Positions 56,000-64,000 of a stretch of DNA of 64,000 nt are shown here, one piece after another. How positions within the stretch are numbered: the first letter of the stretch is position 1; each line of letters opens with the position of its first letter. Source of the DNA: JABWAJ01 sp038323375 (GTDB lineage: Bacteria; Bacteroidota; Bacteroidia; Chitinophagales; Saprospiraceae). Position numbers and translations under genes: made by a program. The notes under the pieces were generated by a model. It had not been told where the DNA came from. It saw only the letters and a program-made list of their open reading frames with translations, and did not search any database. Where the stretch lies: NCBI GenBank assembly GCA_038323375.1, contig JBBQGV010000017.1, forward strand, positions 8,790-72,789, in the 5' to 3' direction.

Positions 56000-56036
56000 A
56001 CACCCCGATCCATGCACACAGCACAAACCGGGGTGT
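56000..56036 (-). terminator. Terminator of the fatty-acid/EF-P operon
   Basis: ACACCCCG (56000-56007) and CGGGGTGT (56029-56036) form a stem 43 bases after the accC stop, followed on the minus strand by TTTGTGTTT. Confidence 0.6.
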
Positions 56037-56078
56037 CCTATTATTTTGTGGTAAGCAACTTAGATCCCGAACAAGCTC

Positions 56079-57428
56079 TTATTTCTGTTCCTTACCCATA
56101 TCGAAGGTATTGAGGAACGCGGTCGTAAAATTGCCTGCGCGGAAATTTTCATCGCGCATGAGGCGCTGGTGGAACGGAATGGTCGTTTTGATGCCTTCTA
56201 CCACAAACTCGTCGAGCGCCCGCTCCATTTTTTTGATGCACTCTTCGCGGGTTCGCGCCCGGCAGATAAGTTTAGCAATCATGGAATCGTAGAAGGGCGG
56301 GATGGTGTAGCTGGCGTATACATGCGTATCCACGCGCACGCCGTGCCCTTTCGGACTGTGGAAAGAAACGATTTTTCCCGGGCTGGGTCGGAAATTATTG
56401 AACGGATCTTCCGCGTTGATGCGGCATTCCATCGCGTGGGCGTTGGGGAAATAATTTTCGCCTGTGATGGGTTCGCCAGCGGCAATTTTGATTTGCTCTT
56501 TGATCAAATCGTGGTCAATGACCTCCTCCGTCACCGGGTGTTCCACCTGGATGCGGGTGTTCATTTCCATGAAATAGAAGTTGCGGTATTTGTCTACTAA
56601 AAACTCAATGGTGCCCACACCTTCGTAATTAATGAATTGGCCGGCTTTCACTGCGGCATCGCCCATTTTTTGTCGCAATTCGTCGGTCATAAAAGGCGAG
56701 GGGCATTCCTCTACCAATTTTTGGTGGCGGCGCTGGATGGAGCAATCGCGTTCAGACAAATGAATCACTTTTCCGTATTGATCGCCCACGACCTGAAACT
56801 CAATATGGCGTGGTTCTTCGATGTATTTTTCGATATAAATGCCGTCGTTGCCGAAAGACGCTTTGGCTTCCTGGCGGGCATTGTTCCAGTGATTCTCAAA
56901 TTCCTTCGCTTCCCAGATGATCCGCATGCCTTTTCCCCCGCCGCCTGCAGTGGCTTTGATGATGACGGGGTAGCCGATTTCTTTGGCCACCTTCATGCCG
57001 TGTTTCACGTCTTTGATCAACCCCTCAGATCCCGGTATCACCGGCAGGCCAGCTTTGATCATCGTTTCTTTCGCGGTGATTTTATCGCCCATTTTGCGGA
57101 TCTGATCCGGTGTTGGGCCGATAAACTTGATGCCATACTGGGCGCAGACTTCTGCAAAGCCGGCATTTTCAGATAAAAAACCATAACCCGGGTGGATCGC
57201 GTCGGCGTTGGTGATTTCCACGGCTGCCATGATCTTGGGAACGCTCAGATAAGAGTCGGCAGAAGCGGGCGGGCCGATGCAAACGGCTTCGTCGGCAAAG
57301 CGCACGTGCAAACTTTCCCGGTCGGCAGTTGAATAAACTGCAACCGTTTTGATGCCCATTTCCCGGCAGGTGCGAATGATGCGCAAGGCAATTTCTCCGC
57401 GATTGGCAATGAGTATTTTTTCAAACAT
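56079..57428 (-). CDS. accC: Acetyl-CoA carboxylase, biotin carboxylase subunit
   Basis: 449 residues from ATG 57428 (MFEKILIANRGEIALRIIRT). VIIKATAGGGGKGMRIIWEA is the ATP-grasp glycine loop. EFLVDKYRNFYFMEMNTRIQ then VEHPVTEEVIDHDLIKEQI holds the metal- and substrate-binding Glu/Arg residues. It carboxylates biotin on AccB with ATP and bicarbonate, the first step of malonyl-CoA synthesis. It lies 75 bp after accB in the operon fabH-efp-accB-accC. Confidence 0.96.
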   Translation of the reverse strand: MFEKILIANRGEIALRIIRTCREMGIKTVAVYSTADRESLHVRFADEAVCIGPPASADSYLSVPKIMAAVEITNADAIHPGYGFLSENAGFAEVCAQYGIKFIGPTPDQIRKMGDKITAKETMIKAGLPVIPGSEGLIKDVKHGMKVAKEIGYPVIIKATAGGGGKGMRIIWEAKEFENHWNNARQEAKASFGNDGIYIEKYIEEPRHIEFQVVGDQYGKVIHLSERDCSIQRRHQKLVEECPSPFMTDELRQKMGDAAVKAGQFINYEGVGTIEFLVDKYRNFYFMEMNTRIQVEHPVTEEVIDHDLIKEQIKIAAGEPITGENYFPNAHAMECRINAEDPFNNFRPSPGKIVSFHSPKGHGVRVDTHVYASYTIPPFYDSMIAKLICRARTREECIKKMERALDEFVVEGIKTTIPFHQRLMRDENFRAGNFTTAFLNTFDMGKEQK

Positions 57429-57503
57429 ATTTTTGCAAGATTGGTCAACGCCAAAACGAGCCTCAAGCACGTTCCGGCAATGATTAAGTCTAAATGGATC
57501 TGC

Positions 57504-58040
57504 TTACCCTTTTGGATCAACCAGGAACAACACCTGGTCGTATTCCACAGGCTGAGCGTCTTCCACCATTACTTTCACAATGGTGCCTTTGATGTCCGAC
57601 TCAATTTCATTGAACAGCTTCATCGCCTCGATGATGCAGACGACGGTGCCAGAATCAACGGCATCACCAACTTTCACCAACGGTGGACGATCTCGCGAAG
57701 AAGAGCGATAAAACGTACCGACCATCGGCGAGCGGATTTCTGCATAACCTTTGGCAGGGACGTCTGATTTGGACGCCGCTTCCGGTTTATCCGCCGATTG
57801 CTGGGGTGCAGCATCCGGGGGCGGTGTGGTGGCAGCAGGTGGCGCATAAGAAGGTTGTACGATGCCGGTATTCACAATCGGAGGAAGAGGCGAAGGGGCA
57901 CCCATTGGACTCAACTGCCGGCCAGATTCATGAAAACGCGTGCGAACAGTCAGTTCAAAATCGCCGTTCTTCAATTTGAACTCTGTCAGTTCCGACTTGT
58001 GGACAAGTCGAATCAATTCCTGTATCTCTTTGAATGTCAT
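57504..58040 (-). CDS. accB: Biotin carboxyl carrier protein of acetyl-CoA carboxylase
   Basis: 178 residues. A helical N-terminal part (MTFKEIQELIRLVHKSELTE), a Pro/Ala-rich linker (about 45-95), then the biotinyl domain (EIRSPMVGTFYRSSSRDRPP, VVCIIEAMKLFNEIESDIKG), with biotin attached at K141 of EAMKL. It carries CO2 from AccC to the carboxyltransferase. Only 4 bp separate it from efp, so it is cotranscribed. Confidence 0.96.
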   Translation of the reverse strand: MTFKEIQELIRLVHKSELTEFKLKNGDFELTVRTRFHESGRQLSPMGAPSPLPPIVNTGIVQPSYAPPAATTPPPDAAPQQSADKPEAASKSDVPAKGYAEIRSPMVGTFYRSSSRDRPPLVKVGDAVDSGTVVCIIEAMKLFNEIESDIKGTIVKVMVEDAQPVEYDQVLFLVDPKG

Positions 58041-58044
58041 CTTG

Positions 58045-58611
58045 TTATTGTTTTACACGTTCAATATAACTCCGATCGCGGGTATCCACTCTGATGAAAT
58101 CCCCCTGGTTGACAAATAAGGGTACGCGCACTTCTGCGCCGGTTTCCACGGTCGCTGCTTTGAGGGTGTTGGTGGCCGTGTCGCCTCTCAGGCCGGGTTC
58201 GGTATACGTGACTTCCAGAACCATGTTCGAAGGCAGTTCCACAGACAACGGCATTTCTTTATCCGCATGGAAAAGGATGATGGCGACAGCGCCTTCCTTC
58301 ATCAGGTCAGCGTTTTCGATCATGTTCTCCTGAAGCGCCAATTCCTCGAACGATTCATTGTTCATGAAGTTGTAGGTCTCTCCATCGTTGTAAAGATATT
58401 GATATTCACGTCTTTCTACACGAACTGTATCAATTTTATGCCCTGCCGGGAAAGTATTTTCAATTACCCGACCGGTCGTCAGGCTTTTGAGCCTTGTACG
58501 CACAAAAGCATTGCCTTTGCCGGGCTTAACGTGCTGAAATTCCACGATGGTAAAAATATCGTGGCTATATTCAATGCATAGGCCATTGCGAATATCAGAA
58601 GTAGATGCCAT
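58045..58611 (-). CDS. efp: Elongation factor P
   Basis: 188 residues, normal length. MASTSDIRNGLCIEYSHDIF starts the KOW-like domain. HVKPGKGNAFVRTRLKSLTT holds the loop whose Lys (K32) touches the P-site tRNA. The C-terminal GDTATNTLKAATVETGAEVR then VPLFVNQGDFIRVDTRD is the conserved OB domain. EF-P relieves ribosome stalling at polyproline. In Bacteroidota it commonly sits with fabH and accBC, as here. Confidence 0.96.
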   Translation of the reverse strand: MASTSDIRNGLCIEYSHDIFTIVEFQHVKPGKGNAFVRTRLKSLTTGRVIENTFPAGHKIDTVRVERREYQYLYNDGETYNFMNNESFEELALQENMIENADLMKEGAVAIILFHADKEMPLSVELPSNMVLEVTYTEPGLRGDTATNTLKAATVETGAEVRVPLFVNQGDFIRVDTRDRSYIERVKQ

Positions 58612-58713
58612 GATAATTAGCGAATATTTGAGTGTTTTGAAAATTAATTTGTTTGCTTATTTGCATGCTTGCCAATTTGCCCCTTACTTTTTGGGCGACC
58701 GCGAGGGTCGCCC

Positions 58714-59703
58714 CTATACCCCCCATTTCACATAAACCGCCCCCCAGGTGAATCCGCCGCCAAAGGCGGTCAGAATCAGGTTATCTCCTTTTTTGAGCTG
58801 GCTTTCATAATCCCAAAGGCAGAGCGGAATAGTAGCGGCCGTAGTGTTGCCATATTTATGGATATTGACCATCACGCGCTCCATCGGGAAATTAGCAGAG
58901 TTTGCCACCGATTCGATGATGCGGATGTTGGCTTGGTGCGGCACCATCCAATTTACATCGTCAGCCGATAAATGATTGCGTTCCATTACTTTAAGCACCA
59001 CGTCAGCCATGCCGTTGACCGCAGCTTTGTAAACCGGGCGGCCATTCTGATAAATATAATGATCTTTGGCAAGTACCGTTTCCGCAGTCGCAGGGTAACG
59101 CGACCCGCCGGCTTTCTGGTACAGATAGTATTGCCCCGAGCCGTCGCTTTTAAGGTACGAATCCTGGATCCCATAGCCTTCCGTATTGGGTTCCAGCAAA
59201 ACAGCGCCTGCTGCGTCGCCAAAAAGTATGCAAATAGACCGGTCTGTGTAGTCCACAATGGAAGACATTTTATCGGCGCCGATGACGATGACCTTTTTGT
59301 GCGTGCCCGATTCAACATACTTGGAGCCCGTCGTCAGTGCAAACAAAAATCCAGAACAGGCAGCGCCGATGTCGAAACAGAATGCATTTTTAATGCCCAC
59401 CGCTTCTGCTACGAGGTTCGCCGTATCCGGAAAAAGCATATCCGGGGTGACCGTGGCGCAAATAACGAGGTCAATTTCGGAGGGATCGGTGTTTGTTTTT
59501 TCTAATAAACCCTTCACCGCTTCGATCGCCATGACCGAAACGCCCTGGCCTTCCCCTTTCAGAATCCGGCGTTCGCGAACGCCCGTGCGCTCCACAATCC
59601 ATTCGTCATTCGTATCCACCATCGTTTCCAACTCCTTGTTAGTCAGTACATAATCTGGTACGTAAGCGTGAACGCCAGTAATGGCGGCATGAATTTTTGA
59701 CAT
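58714..59703 (-). CDS. fabH: 3-oxoacyl-ACP synthase III
   Basis: 329 residues from ATG 59703 (MSKIHAAITGVHAYVPDYVL). The catalytic triad is complete: C116 in FDIGAACSGFLFAL, H256 in VPHQANIRII, N286 in HKYGNTTAA. It condenses acetyl- or branched acyl-CoA with malonyl-ACP to start fatty acid synthesis. It leads the operon followed by efp, accB and accC, so fatty-acid initiation and malonyl-CoA supply are linked. Confidence 0.96.
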   Translation of the reverse strand: MSKIHAAITGVHAYVPDYVLTNKELETMVDTNDEWIVERTGVRERRILKGEGQGVSVMAIEAVKGLLEKTNTDPSEIDLVICATVTPDMLFPDTANLVAEAVGIKNAFCFDIGAACSGFLFALTTGSKYVESGTHKKVIVIGADKMSSIVDYTDRSICILFGDAAGAVLLEPNTEGYGIQDSYLKSDGSGQYYLYQKAGGSRYPATAETVLAKDHYIYQNGRPVYKAAVNGMADVVLKVMERNHLSADDVNWMVPHQANIRIIESVANSANFPMERVMVNIHKYGNTTAATIPLCLWDYESQLKKGDNLILTAFGGGFTWGAVYVKWGV

Positions 59704-59828
59704 TTTTTGATGTTGACGTTGTGCAAAAAACGCTGCAAGGTAAGAATTTTTCAAATGATCACTCCCCGCTTGATTTCACGCAATAATATAAGCCGTTTTT
59801 TCCGTCGTTAAAAATCTGCATCATTCCC

Positions 59829-59836
59829 TATCTTTG
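59829..59836 (+). promoter_or_regulatory. -7 box of aspS
   Basis: TATCTTTG fits TAnnTTTG and lies 61 bases before the aspS ATG, in the divergent spacer with fabH. No -33 match at the usual spacing. Confidence 0.45.
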
Positions 59837-59897
59837 CCGCCGCTTCCGGGAATCTGGAAGGATTTTAGGTTGTTAAGGAAAGAAAAATAAAAGCATT

Positions 59898-61658
59898 ATG
59901 TACCGTACGCACAACTGCGGAGCGCTCCGCATGGAACACATTGGTCAAGAGGTGAAATTGAGTGGCTGGGTCCAAATCGGCCGCGACTTTGGTGGACTGA
60001 CTTTTATTGACCTGCGAGACCGCTACGGCATTACGCAATTGGTTTTCAACATGGAAGACGATGCCGTTTTGTGCGAACAGGCTCGAAAACTGGGCCGGGA
60101 GTTTGTCATCAGCGCTTCCGGACTCGTGCGCGAACGCAGCAACAAAAACCCCAACCGCGCCACAGGCGACATCGAAATCCAAGTCAAACAATTAGAAATT
60201 CTGAACCCTTCCAAAGTGCCGCCCTTCACCATTGAAGACGATACGGACGGCGGCGACGACCTGCGCATGAAATACCGCTATTTGGATTTGCGCCGGAATG
60301 TGGTTCAGCAAAACTTCATTTTCCGCTCCAAACTGGCGCTGGAAACGCGTAAATATCTTTCGGAGCAACAATTTCTGGAAATCGAAACGCCGTTTCTCAT
60401 CAAAACGACTCCGGAAGGTGCCCGCGACTTCGTGGTGCCCAGCCGCATGAACCAGGGGCAGTTTTACGCCTTGCCGCAATCGCCGCAAACCTTCAAGCAG
60501 ATTCTAATGGTGGCGGGTATGGATCGCTATTTTCAGATTGTGAAATGCTTCCGCGACGAAGACCTGCGCGCCGACCGCCAGCCGGAGTTTACGCAGATAG
60601 ACTGCGAAATGGCTTTTGTGGATCGCGAAGCGGTGCTGCAAACGTTTGAAGGACTGACGAAACACTTGTTCAAACACACCCTCGGCATTGACCTGCCCGA
60701 TTTTCCGCGGATGAACTACGACGAAGCCATGCGCCGCTATGGTTCTGACAAACCCGACCTGCGCTTCGATATGGAGTTCGTGGAACTGACCGACCTGGCG
60801 CAGGGGAAAGCCTTTCCGGTGTTCGACGCTGCCGAATTGGTGGTGGGCATCTGCGCGGAAGGACAGGCCAGCTACAGCCGCAAACAAACCGACGAACTGA
60901 CCGAATGGCTGAAGCGACCGCAAATTGGCGCCAAAGGTTTGGTTTATGTGAAATACGAAGCCGATGGCAGCATCAAATCTTCGGTGGATAAATTCTACAG
61001 CCCTGATGATTTGAAAACTTGGTGCGAGCGCTTTGGCGCAAAGCCCGGCGACTTGCTCCTGCTCCTCTGCGGCGAAGCAGAAAAAACGCGCAAACAACTC
61101 AGCGAACTGCGCTTGGAAATGGCACGCCGCATGTGCCTGATGAAGGCTGGCGATTTCAAACCGCTCTGGGTACTCGATTTCCCGCTGCTGGAATGGGACG
61201 ACGATTCGCAGCGCTTCTACGCCATGCACCACCCTTTCACCGCGCCGTTGCCGGAAGATGCCCATAAAATGGCTTCAAGCGACCGGAATGAGTTGAAAAG
61301 TATTCGCGCAAACGCCTACGACATCGTCTTAAACGGTTCGGAGATTGGCGGCGGTTCGATTCGCATCCACGACCGCGACCTGCAATTCCGGAACTTTAGC
61401 CTGCTGGGCTTTACCGATGAAGAAGCAGAAGCTAAATTCGGCTTTTTGCTGGGCGCTTTTGAATTTGGAGCACCGCCACACGGGGGCATTGCCTTTGGTT
61501 TCGACCGCCTCTGCGCGGTGATGAACGGGCAGTCGTCTATCCGCGACTTCATTGCTTTCCCGAAAAACAACCAGGGCCGCGACATGATGATTGACGCGCC
61601 TTCGGTTATTGATCAGAGCCAAATGGATGAGTTGGCGCTGGTGGTGAAGGTGAAGTGA
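59898..61658 (+). CDS. aspS: Aspartyl-tRNA synthetase, bacterial type
   Basis: 586 residues. The N-terminal anticodon-binding OB fold is GWVQIGRDFGGLTFIDLRDR. Class II motif 2 is FRDEDLRADRQPEFTQIDCE; motif 3 is GGIAFGFDRLCAVM. The GAD insertion (about residues 300-420) marks the bacterial type. It charges tRNA-Asp. An absence of gatCAB in view does not tell whether it also charges tRNA-Asn. It converges with the lipoprotein remnant. Confidence 0.97.
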   Translation: MYRTHNCGALRMEHIGQEVKLSGWVQIGRDFGGLTFIDLRDRYGITQLVFNMEDDAVLCEQARKLGREFVISASGLVRERSNKNPNRATGDIEIQVKQLEILNPSKVPPFTIEDDTDGGDDLRMKYRYLDLRRNVVQQNFIFRSKLALETRKYLSEQQFLEIETPFLIKTTPEGARDFVVPSRMNQGQFYALPQSPQTFKQILMVAGMDRYFQIVKCFRDEDLRADRQPEFTQIDCEMAFVDREAVLQTFEGLTKHLFKHTLGIDLPDFPRMNYDEAMRRYGSDKPDLRFDMEFVELTDLAQGKAFPVFDAAELVVGICAEGQASYSRKQTDELTEWLKRPQIGAKGLVYVKYEADGSIKSSVDKFYSPDDLKTWCERFGAKPGDLLLLLCGEAEKTRKQLSELRLEMARRMCLMKAGDFKPLWVLDFPLLEWDDDSQRFYAMHHPFTAPLPEDAHKMASSDRNELKSIRANAYDIVLNGSEIGGGSIRIHDRDLQFRNFSLLGFTDEEAEAKFGFLLGAFEFGAPPHGGIAFGFDRLCAVMNGQSSIRDFIAFPKNNQGRDMMIDAPSVIDQSQMDELALVVKVK

Positions 61659-61692
61659 TGCGGAGCCTTTCGGTCGCCCGGAAGGCAAACAG

Positions 61693-61761
61693 CAAGTGGG
61701 CAAACGCGCAAAAGGCGAAGGTTTTTTAAAAGGCTTGCCAATTTGCGCGTTTGCCCACTTG
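61693..61761. terminator. 20-bp perfect inverted repeat after aspS
   Basis: CAAGTGGGCAAACGCGCAAA (61693-61712) is exactly complementary to 61742-61761. It lies between converging transcripts and probably marks their ends. The words GGCAAAC...TTGCACCTT recur loosely at 45950-46100. Confidence 0.55.
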
Positions 61762-61787
61762 CACCTTGCTTACTTGCACCTTATACC

Positions 61788-62453
61788 TCACTCCACCACC
61801 ACAAAACAATAGCCGCCGAATTTGTGAAAGCGAAGCTCTGGCTTTATTAAAATCCATGTATTGTAATGCGGATCGGGGCTAAGCGAAAGGTAGTGGATAT
61901 TATTATCGGCATCCTCGTTCATATTGGCAAAGGCATCGGAACTCGTTTTTTTACACCTTCCTGGAAATTCCTGCCATTCGTTCAAAAGGGTCAGGGAAGA
62001 ACTCTGTTCCATAAAATATACTCCGGAGGTTTGAGGAATTAATTTGAATTTCAAAAAATATTTGCCCTCCCGATATTCATACTGCCCCGATAATCCATAG
62101 GTTCCAGCACTATATTGCAGAAGCTGATAATTGGGAGCTTCTGCAAGCAAAACGTCAAAAAAAGGTAGTCCATCTTTAGCCGGATTGTGGTCTATTTTAT
62201 AAATAGATGTCGAGGGATGGAATTTCCAATCAAGTAAAGGTAACCGCCGCTGCAAATTCCTTTCTAATACCTGGTCACTAAAAACCGACTCAATGGTTAT
62301 TGTATCGCCCACGTGGAAGGTGTCTTGAGCAGGAATAAGCGATACAGGAAGTTCAAATATATATTGAGTACTGTAAGGTTCAATACAGTTTTTACCGCAC
62401 CCTGCCGCTAAAAAACCGAAAACCCCGCAGGTAAGGAAGAAGTATGTTTACAT
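61788..62453 (-). pseudogene. Lipoprotein paralogue with a stop at codon 2
   Basis: From ATG 62453 the second codon is TAA (62450-62448). After it the frame is intact: TYFFLTCGVFGFLAAGCGKN is a lipoprotein signal, then FHPSTSIYKIDHNPAKDGLP and NNIHYLSLSPDPHYNTWILI. With AAA instead of TAA it would start MKTYFFLT. The length, 666 bp, equals that of the intact neighbour at 62785-63450, to which it is clearly related throughout. So this is a duplicate silenced by one substitution. Translation from a later GTG (62312) would lack the signal. Confidence 0.8.
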
Positions 62454-62519
62454 GGACTGTGAAAATATGATGATGTGCCGGTATGCTTTGTCGGTCATAC
62501 CGACACATCAAAAGGTGAA

Positions 62520-62785
62520 TTAATAGCTGTTAAATAAATCGTTTACTTGTTGAGCCGTATTACCTGTTGATCCTAAATGAAGATTAATCAGGCGCTGACG
62601 ATACTGCTCCGGTGTGGTGATATCCGAAGTCAGCGAAGAAAACATCTGGCTGATGGTGAACCCGCTGACATTGTCTGTTATTACTCCTGTGCCATACTGT
62701 ACTCGGAGGATATGAACGATCACATGCGGTATTATTCTGATTATGGGCATTCCGAACTTGCTAACTTACCCTTTACTCCTTCCAT
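62520..62785 (-). pseudogene. C-terminal remnant of the duplicated larger gene
   Basis: ITDNVSGFTISQMFSSLTSD then ITTPEQYRQRLINLHLGSTG and NTAQQVNDLFNSY match the end of the gene at 63527 almost residue by residue. Upstream, another frame still shows YPPSTV, matching APPSTV of the intact copy, so a frameshift lies near 62690. The rest of the gene is gone. Confidence 0.75.
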
Positions 62786-63450
62786 CACTCCGTCACGATA
62801 AAGCAGTACCCACCACCCTTATGGAAGCGAACATCTGGCTTTTGCAATATCCAGTCGTTGTAATAGGTATCTGGGCTGAGAGAAAGATAATGGATATTAT
62901 TATCGTTTCCTTCATTTAATGTGACACGAGCCTCCATTGCAATGTGTGGACATTTTTCAGGAAAAGTCTGCCATTTCCCGGATGGATATAAGGTGGTTGC
63001 CTGAATAATATAATACAAGCCAGGTGTTTTGGGGATGAGACTAAAAGATAATGTATACAAATTGTTTTTGTACTGGTACTCTCCAATCAGAAATTGATCG
63101 CCATTCGAGTAAGTCTGCAAATAATAATCTTGTGTTTCAGGAATCAAGGTTTCAAAAAATTGAAGCCCGTCAACAGCAGGATTGGAATCAATTTTCATTA
63201 TTGAGGTACCCGGATAGAATTTAAAATCCTCGAGATGATAAGTATTCCCTGAATTAACCTCACGAACATCATCCGGAAAAACAGAACTTATACTTATGGT
63301 ATCTCTAATGCGGAAAGTGTTCAGCGCAGGTGATAAAGTAGCTGGAAGATTAAATTCATAAAAACCATCGTGTTCGCATTTTCCTCCTGGGCAGGCAGAA
63401 AATAGTATAATGCATAGTGCTCCGAATAAAATAGGCATACCATATTTCAT
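62785..63450 (-). CDS. Lipoprotein of a duplicated two-gene module, unknown function
   Basis: 221 residues from ATG 63450 (MKYGMPILFGALCIILFSAC), a lipoprotein signal. FKFYPGTSIMKIDSNPAVDG, GLYYIIQATTLYPSGKWQTF and NDNNIHYLSLSPDTYYNDWI follow. Four scattered Cys remain (including KCPH and YCFIV), and the fold seems beta-rich. I recognise no family. It lies 76 bp after the larger gene whose end is at 63527, and the same pair is repeated downstream in decayed form. Confidence 0.7.
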   Translation of the reverse strand: MKYGMPILFGALCIILFSACPGGKCEHDGFYEFNLPATLSPALNTFRIRDTISISSVFPDDVREVNSGNTYHLEDFKFYPGTSIMKIDSNPAVDGLQFFETLIPETQDYYLQTYSNGDQFLIGEYQYKNNLYTLSFSLIPKTPGLYYIIQATTLYPSGKWQTFPEKCPHIAMEARVTLNEGNDNNIHYLSLSPDTYYNDWILQKPDVRFHKGGGYCFIVTE

Positions 63451-63526
63451 GGAATAAGTGTTTTTAATGGAGACTGTATCATAAGATAACAGCCTCCATT
63501 TAATCGAATCTAATGGGTGAAAATCA

Positions 63527-64000
63527 TCAATAGCTATTGAATAAGTCATTCACCTGTTGTGTAGTATTGGAAGTACTTCCCAAGTGCAAATTAATAAGCC
63601 GAATCCTATATTCATCAGGTGTCGTTATCTCAGAAGTTAACGCTGAAAACATTTGATTGATAGTGAAACCCGATACTTGATCATTAACTGTCGATGGAGG
63701 CGCATCGCCTCTAATGTCTTCCGACTCGGGTTCTGAACCTGAGTCAATCAGATCGTGATGTAAGCCAATGGGGACATGGTTAGGAGAGTCATTCGCTGTC
63801 TCCTCCAAGCGGGTCTCCCAAGTCCCTAACAAAATACTATTAAAGACAGGATACCGCCGATGCGCATACGTCATCCCAATATGCTCCGCCCAGGATTCAC
63901 ACACCGCAATTCTTCCTGCATCATCACTGTTTTCATTGCCCCAGCCATTGGCACCAACTTCAGCCTCAATAACATCCAACCAGTAGAGTGAGCCAACTTG
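63527..64000 (-). CDS. C-terminal part of a larger secreted protein, start beyond the window
   Basis: The frame is open to the right edge (VGSLYWLDVIEAEVGANGWG), so the annotated start is not the real one. GNENSDDAGRIAVCESWAEH then IGMTYAHRRYP recalls Bacteroidota proteins with a putative zinc-protease-like C-terminal region, but no HExxH is in view. The end VSGFTINQMFSALTSEITTP, then RLINLHLGSTSNTTQQVNDL, is duplicated at 62520. It forms a pair with the lipoprotein gene at 62785. Confidence 0.6.
   Translation of the reverse strand, partial: QVGSLYWLDVIEAEVGANGWGNENSDDAGRIAVCESWAEHIGMTYAHRRYPVFNSILLGTWETRLEETANDSPNHVPIGLHHDLIDSGSEPESEDIRGDAPPSTVNDQVSGFTINQMFSALTSEITTPDEYRIRLINLHLGSTSNTTQQVNDLFNSY

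Overview
The window looks like a chromosome segment of a Bacteroidota bacterium, most likely a Saprospiria-type (Lewinella/Haliscomenobacter-like) environmental species. That placement is inference. It rests on a SusC/SusD pair, type IX secretion-style C-terminal tails, sensor proteins with two-component-regulator propeller and Y_Y_Y domains, the gene order fabH-efp-accB-accC, and promoter boxes that fit the Bacteroidetes pattern TTG-N20-TAnnTTTG. No rRNA, tRNA or CRISPR array was found.

Layout. 1-7.9 kb: a lipase-like hydrolase (cut by the window edge), a small membrane protein, a propeller-linked adenylate cyclase, a secreted amidohydrolase, and remnants including a frameshifted Uma2 nuclease gene. 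8.1-12 kb: an envelope module of lipoprotein, ECF sigma factor and a protein with one membrane helix plus a C-terminal beta-barrel-like domain. 12-20 kb: quinone oxidoreductase, AntA-like antirepressor, HEAT-cyclophilin lipoprotein, gcvT, a GbsR-type regulator and a twice-frameshifted AAA/PD-(D/E)XK gene. 20-27.6 kb: pyruvate phosphate dikinase, a Panacea-antitoxin/RelE-like toxin pair with a clear operator, and a DUF1501/DUF1800 pair. 27.6-35.7 kb: a repeat-rich accessory zone with two miniature-element families, broken genes, and an intact propeller/LuxR one-component sensor.

35.7-48.6 kb is a polysaccharide utilisation locus: a secreted modular binding protein, SusC, SusD, a surface lipoprotein, two GH16 enzymes and a GH3 enzyme. 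The GH16 plus GH3 set points to a beta-1,3-glucan such as laminarin. GH16 enzymes would cut the glucan outside the cell, SusCD would import oligosaccharides, and GH3 would release glucose. An exactly periodic (42 bp) array of palindromes lies directly upstream of the GH3 gene.

48.7-64 kb: a large BNR/sortilin-like secreted protein, an AT-rich ATPase/DUF4276 cassette with attC-like ends, a basic periplasmic protein, the fatty-acid/EF-P operon, aspS, and a tandemly duplicated two-gene module whose second copy is decaying.

Two themes stand out. Core genes are intact, while accessory genes carry single-base frameshifts or a nonsense codon, so decay looks more likely than uniform sequencing error, though resequencing is needed to separate these. 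Several families of small inverted-repeat elements sit between genes and in places have cut into them.
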